Both the position numbers and the translations under genes were made by a program. Below, piece after piece: positions 53,194-54,852 of a stretch of 54,852 nt of DNA (the stretch's first letter is position 1; each line of letters starts with the position of its first letter). The notes below the pieces were generated by a model that did not search any database, was not told where the DNA came from, and was given only the letters and a program-made list of their open reading frames with translations. This stretch comes from CAIUPE01 sp046091665 (GTDB taxonomy: Bacteria > Pseudomonadota > Alphaproteobacteria > Rhizobiales > Beijerinckiaceae): contig JBJTCD010000108.1 of the NCBI GenBank assembly GCA_046091665.1, positions 1 to 54,852 on the forward strand, written 5' to 3'.

Positions 53194-53622
53194 ATGTCAC
53201 AGCATTGGATGTTACAGCGAGGATGGGCTTTCGGTGCAATTCTTCTGAGCACCATACTCTCACCGGTTGCGAGCGACGCCTCCACCAGCGGCATTGTGGG
53301 CGAGCCTCTGAAAGGCAAAGCAATCAAAAATGCTGTCATCGGAAAGAGAATTTATCTTGCCGTACCCTTTGGTGGCGAATTGCCCCTCTATTACAAAAGA
53401 GACGGCGTGGTTGACGGTTCGGGCGAAGCGATTGGCCTTGGAAAATTTTTAACGCCAACCGACCAAGGCCGCTGGTGGGTAAAAAACGACAGCCTCTGTC
53501 AACAATGGCAAAGCTGGTACGAGGGTAAAGTTTTTTGTTTCACCCTCGAAACACTTCCCGATGATAAAATCGTCTGGCGCCGCGATGATGGCGAAGAAGG
53601 CATCGCCCGCATCGGCGATTGA
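53194..53622 (+). CDS. Hypothetical secreted protein
   Basis: 142-aa predicted periplasmic protein. The N-terminus has a hydrophobic signal-like segment (about 10-28, cleavage near VASDA), followed by a small domain ending in GRWWVKNDSLCQQWQSWYEG and FCFTLETLP, with two cysteines that could pair. This pattern resembles small secreted alphaproteobacterial proteins of unknown function (DUF995-like). I do not recognise a specific family. The ATG at 53194 is chosen because upstream codons overlap the divergent DUF2878 gene; an ATG at 53209 is possible. It converges with preA (6-base gap). Confidence 0.6.
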   Translation: MSQHWMLQRGWAFGAILLSTILSPVASDASTSGIVGEPLKGKAIKNAVIGKRIYLAVPFGGELPLYYKRDGVVDGSGEAIGLGKFLTPTDQGRWWVKNDSLCQQWQSWYEGKVFCFTLETLPDDKIVWRRDDGEEGIARIGD

Positions 53623-53628
53623 TATGCC

Positions 53629-54852
53629 TTACTCCGCCGCTTTTGATGCGGGATTATTCGGATGCGTTGTCCAGTTGGCATAGGGACGACCATATTCAAA
53701 TCCGGTGCGCGGATCGGTGCCTTTGGTTTGCGGTACCATGGTGATGCAGCTCTCAACCGGACACACCATCGCGCAAAGGTTACATCCAACGCATTCGTCT
53801 TCCTTCACGGTGAATTTGCGTTGGCCATTGACTTGATTAGTAATGGCTTGATGCGATGTATCTTCGCACACCTGATGGCAACGACCACAAGAAATACAGA
53901 GATCCTGATCGATTGATGCTTTGACCACATAATTGAGATTGAGATATTGCCAATCCGTCACTTTCGAAACAGCGCGGCCTTTGAAATTTTCAATCGTGCG
54001 ATAGCCCTTTTCATCCATGAATTGAGAGAGGCCTGAAATCATTTCTTCAACGATCTTGAATCCGTAATTCATCGCCGCCGTGCAGACTTGAACAGTGCCA
54101 GCACCCATCGCGATGAATTCTGCCGCGTCTTTCCATGTCGTGACACCGCCGATTGCAGAAATAGGAAGACCATGCGTTTCACGATCACGCGCAATTTCCG
54201 CAACCATATTGAGGGCAATCGGCTTCACCGCGGGGCCACAATAACCACCATGAGTGCCTTGCCCATCAACCACAGGCCAAGGCGACATCTGATCAAGATC
54301 AACCGACATAATTGATGAGATCGTATTGATCAGTGACACTGCATCCGCGCCACCTTTTTTTGCCGCGCGTGCGGGGTAACGAATATCGGTGATGTTGGGC
54401 GTGAGTTTCACAATCACCGGCATGCGTGAATGTTGCTTACACCACCGCGTGACCATTTCGATATATTCGGGAACCTGACCAACGGCTGAACCCATACCCC
54501 GTTCAGACATCCCATGCGGACAACCGAAATTGAGTTCAATGCCGTCGCAGTCCGTCTCTTCAACTTGTTTGAGAATCGCTTTCCAATTCTCTTCTTCACA
54601 AGGCACCATCAGTGAAACCACCACTGCTCGATCCGGCCAATCATTTTTCACTTGTTTGATTTCGCGCAAATTCACTTCAAGCGGACGATCCGTGATTAAT
54701 TCAATATTGTTCAATCCGATCAATCGGCGATCCGGACCATGAATTGCACCATAACGAGGGCCCGACACATTGACGATGGGATCGCCATCACCAAGCGTTT
54801 TCCAAACAACACCGCCCCATCCCGCTTTGAAGGCGCGCACAACATTATATTC
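53629..54852 (-). CDS. preA: NAD-dependent dihydropyrimidine dehydrogenase subunit PreA (5' end off-window)
   Basis: At least 407 residues of PreA; the frame is open to the window edge and the ~30 N-terminal residues are missing. The FMN-binding TIM-barrel (dihydroorotate-dehydrogenase-like) part begins at YNVVRAFKAGWGGVVWKTLG and contains GIELNFGCPHGMSERGMGS. The C-terminus has two 4Fe-4S ferredoxin motifs, CISCGRCHQVC and CVGCNLCAMVC. With PreT (not in the window, probably next upstream) it reduces uracil or thymine to the dihydropyrimidine, the substrate of HydA encoded 3 kb away. Confidence 0.95.
   Translation of the reverse strand, partial: EYNVVRAFKAGWGGVVWKTLGDGDPIVNVSGPRYGAIHGPDRRLIGLNNIELITDRPLEVNLREIKQVKNDWPDRAVVVSLMVPCEEENWKAILKQVEETDCDGIELNFGCPHGMSERGMGSAVGQVPEYIEMVTRWCKQHSRMPVIVKLTPNITDIRYPARAAKKGGADAVSLINTISSIMSVDLDQMSPWPVVDGQGTHGGYCGPAVKPIALNMVAEIARDRETHGLPISAIGGVTTWKDAAEFIAMGAGTVQVCTAAMNYGFKIVEEMISGLSQFMDEKGYRTIENFKGRAVSKVTDWQYLNLNYVVKASIDQDLCISCGRCHQVCEDTSHQAITNQVNGQRKFTVKEDECVGCNLCAMVCPVESCITMVPQTKGTDPRTGFEYGRPYANWTTHPNNPASKAAE

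Overview
The window is a chromosomal segment of an alphaproteobacterium, most likely a Hyphomicrobiales (Rhizobiales) member. The evidence is the 5' third of a 16S rRNA gene with an alphaproteobacterial V1-V2 region, lineage-typical genes (GapR/DUF2312, DUF1036, TIGR02302, DUF882, twin-transmembrane protein, GlxA-type regulator), and a palindromic intergenic repeat of a type common in this order. Genes are packed tightly, often with ATGA or TGATG overlaps. I see no prophage, integrase, insertion sequence or CRISPR array. The part of the 16S gene at the extreme left edge does not look alphaproteobacterial and may be an assembly chimera.

Layout. 1-1061: 16S rRNA 5' part (minus strand) with its leader and promoter. 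1-21 kb: mixed housekeeping genes, including an M23 peptidase, an AEC permease, GluQ-RS, an AlkA-like glycosylase, an esterase, MutT, two EamA exporters, a DUF882 peptidase-like protein, GapR, an N-formylglutamate amidohydrolase, DUF1036, pyruvate kinase, a GlxA regulator, glyoxalase II, AccA, an L,D-transpeptidase-like lipoprotein and a DHA2-type MFS exporter. 21.8-31 kb: secA, a parvulin PPIase, argJ, then purS-purQ-purL-bolA-grxD. 31-31.6 kb: a RelB/RelE-type toxin-antitoxin pair whose toxin frame is broken by an amber codon. 31.6-39.4 kb: a TlpA-like thioredoxin, argH-lptM-lysA-TIGR02302, YqaA-dsbB and an HNH nuclease. 39.5-44.4 kb (minus strand): a lipoprotein, a twin-TM protein, a PagL-like protein, a PduO adenosyltransferase, etfB, etfA and a 3-hydroxybutyryl-CoA dehydrogenase. 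44.4 kb: tRNA-Leu(CAA).

45.3-54.85 kb is a reductive pyrimidine catabolism locus. A six-gene minus-strand operon encodes a beta-ureidopropionase/carbamoylase-type amidohydrolase, dihydropyrimidinase, an ABC ATPase, two permeases and an NMT1/THI5-like binding protein. It diverges from a RutR/YcdC-type TetR regulator. The gap between them carries a near-perfect RutR-type palindrome (TTGACC-N4-GGTCAA) placed so that each half can act as a -35 box for one of the two promoters. preA (dihydropyrimidine dehydrogenase subunit) runs off the right edge. Together these genes would import a pyrimidine-like compound, reduce it (PreA with an off-window PreT), open the ring and release a beta-amino acid, NH3 and CO2.

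Most notable: the amber-interrupted relE, the possibly chimeric 16S, the shared operator/-35 of the pyrimidine locus, a lipoprotein gene that appears to have lost one A next to its start codon, and a PagL-like protein lacking the expected catalytic glutamate.
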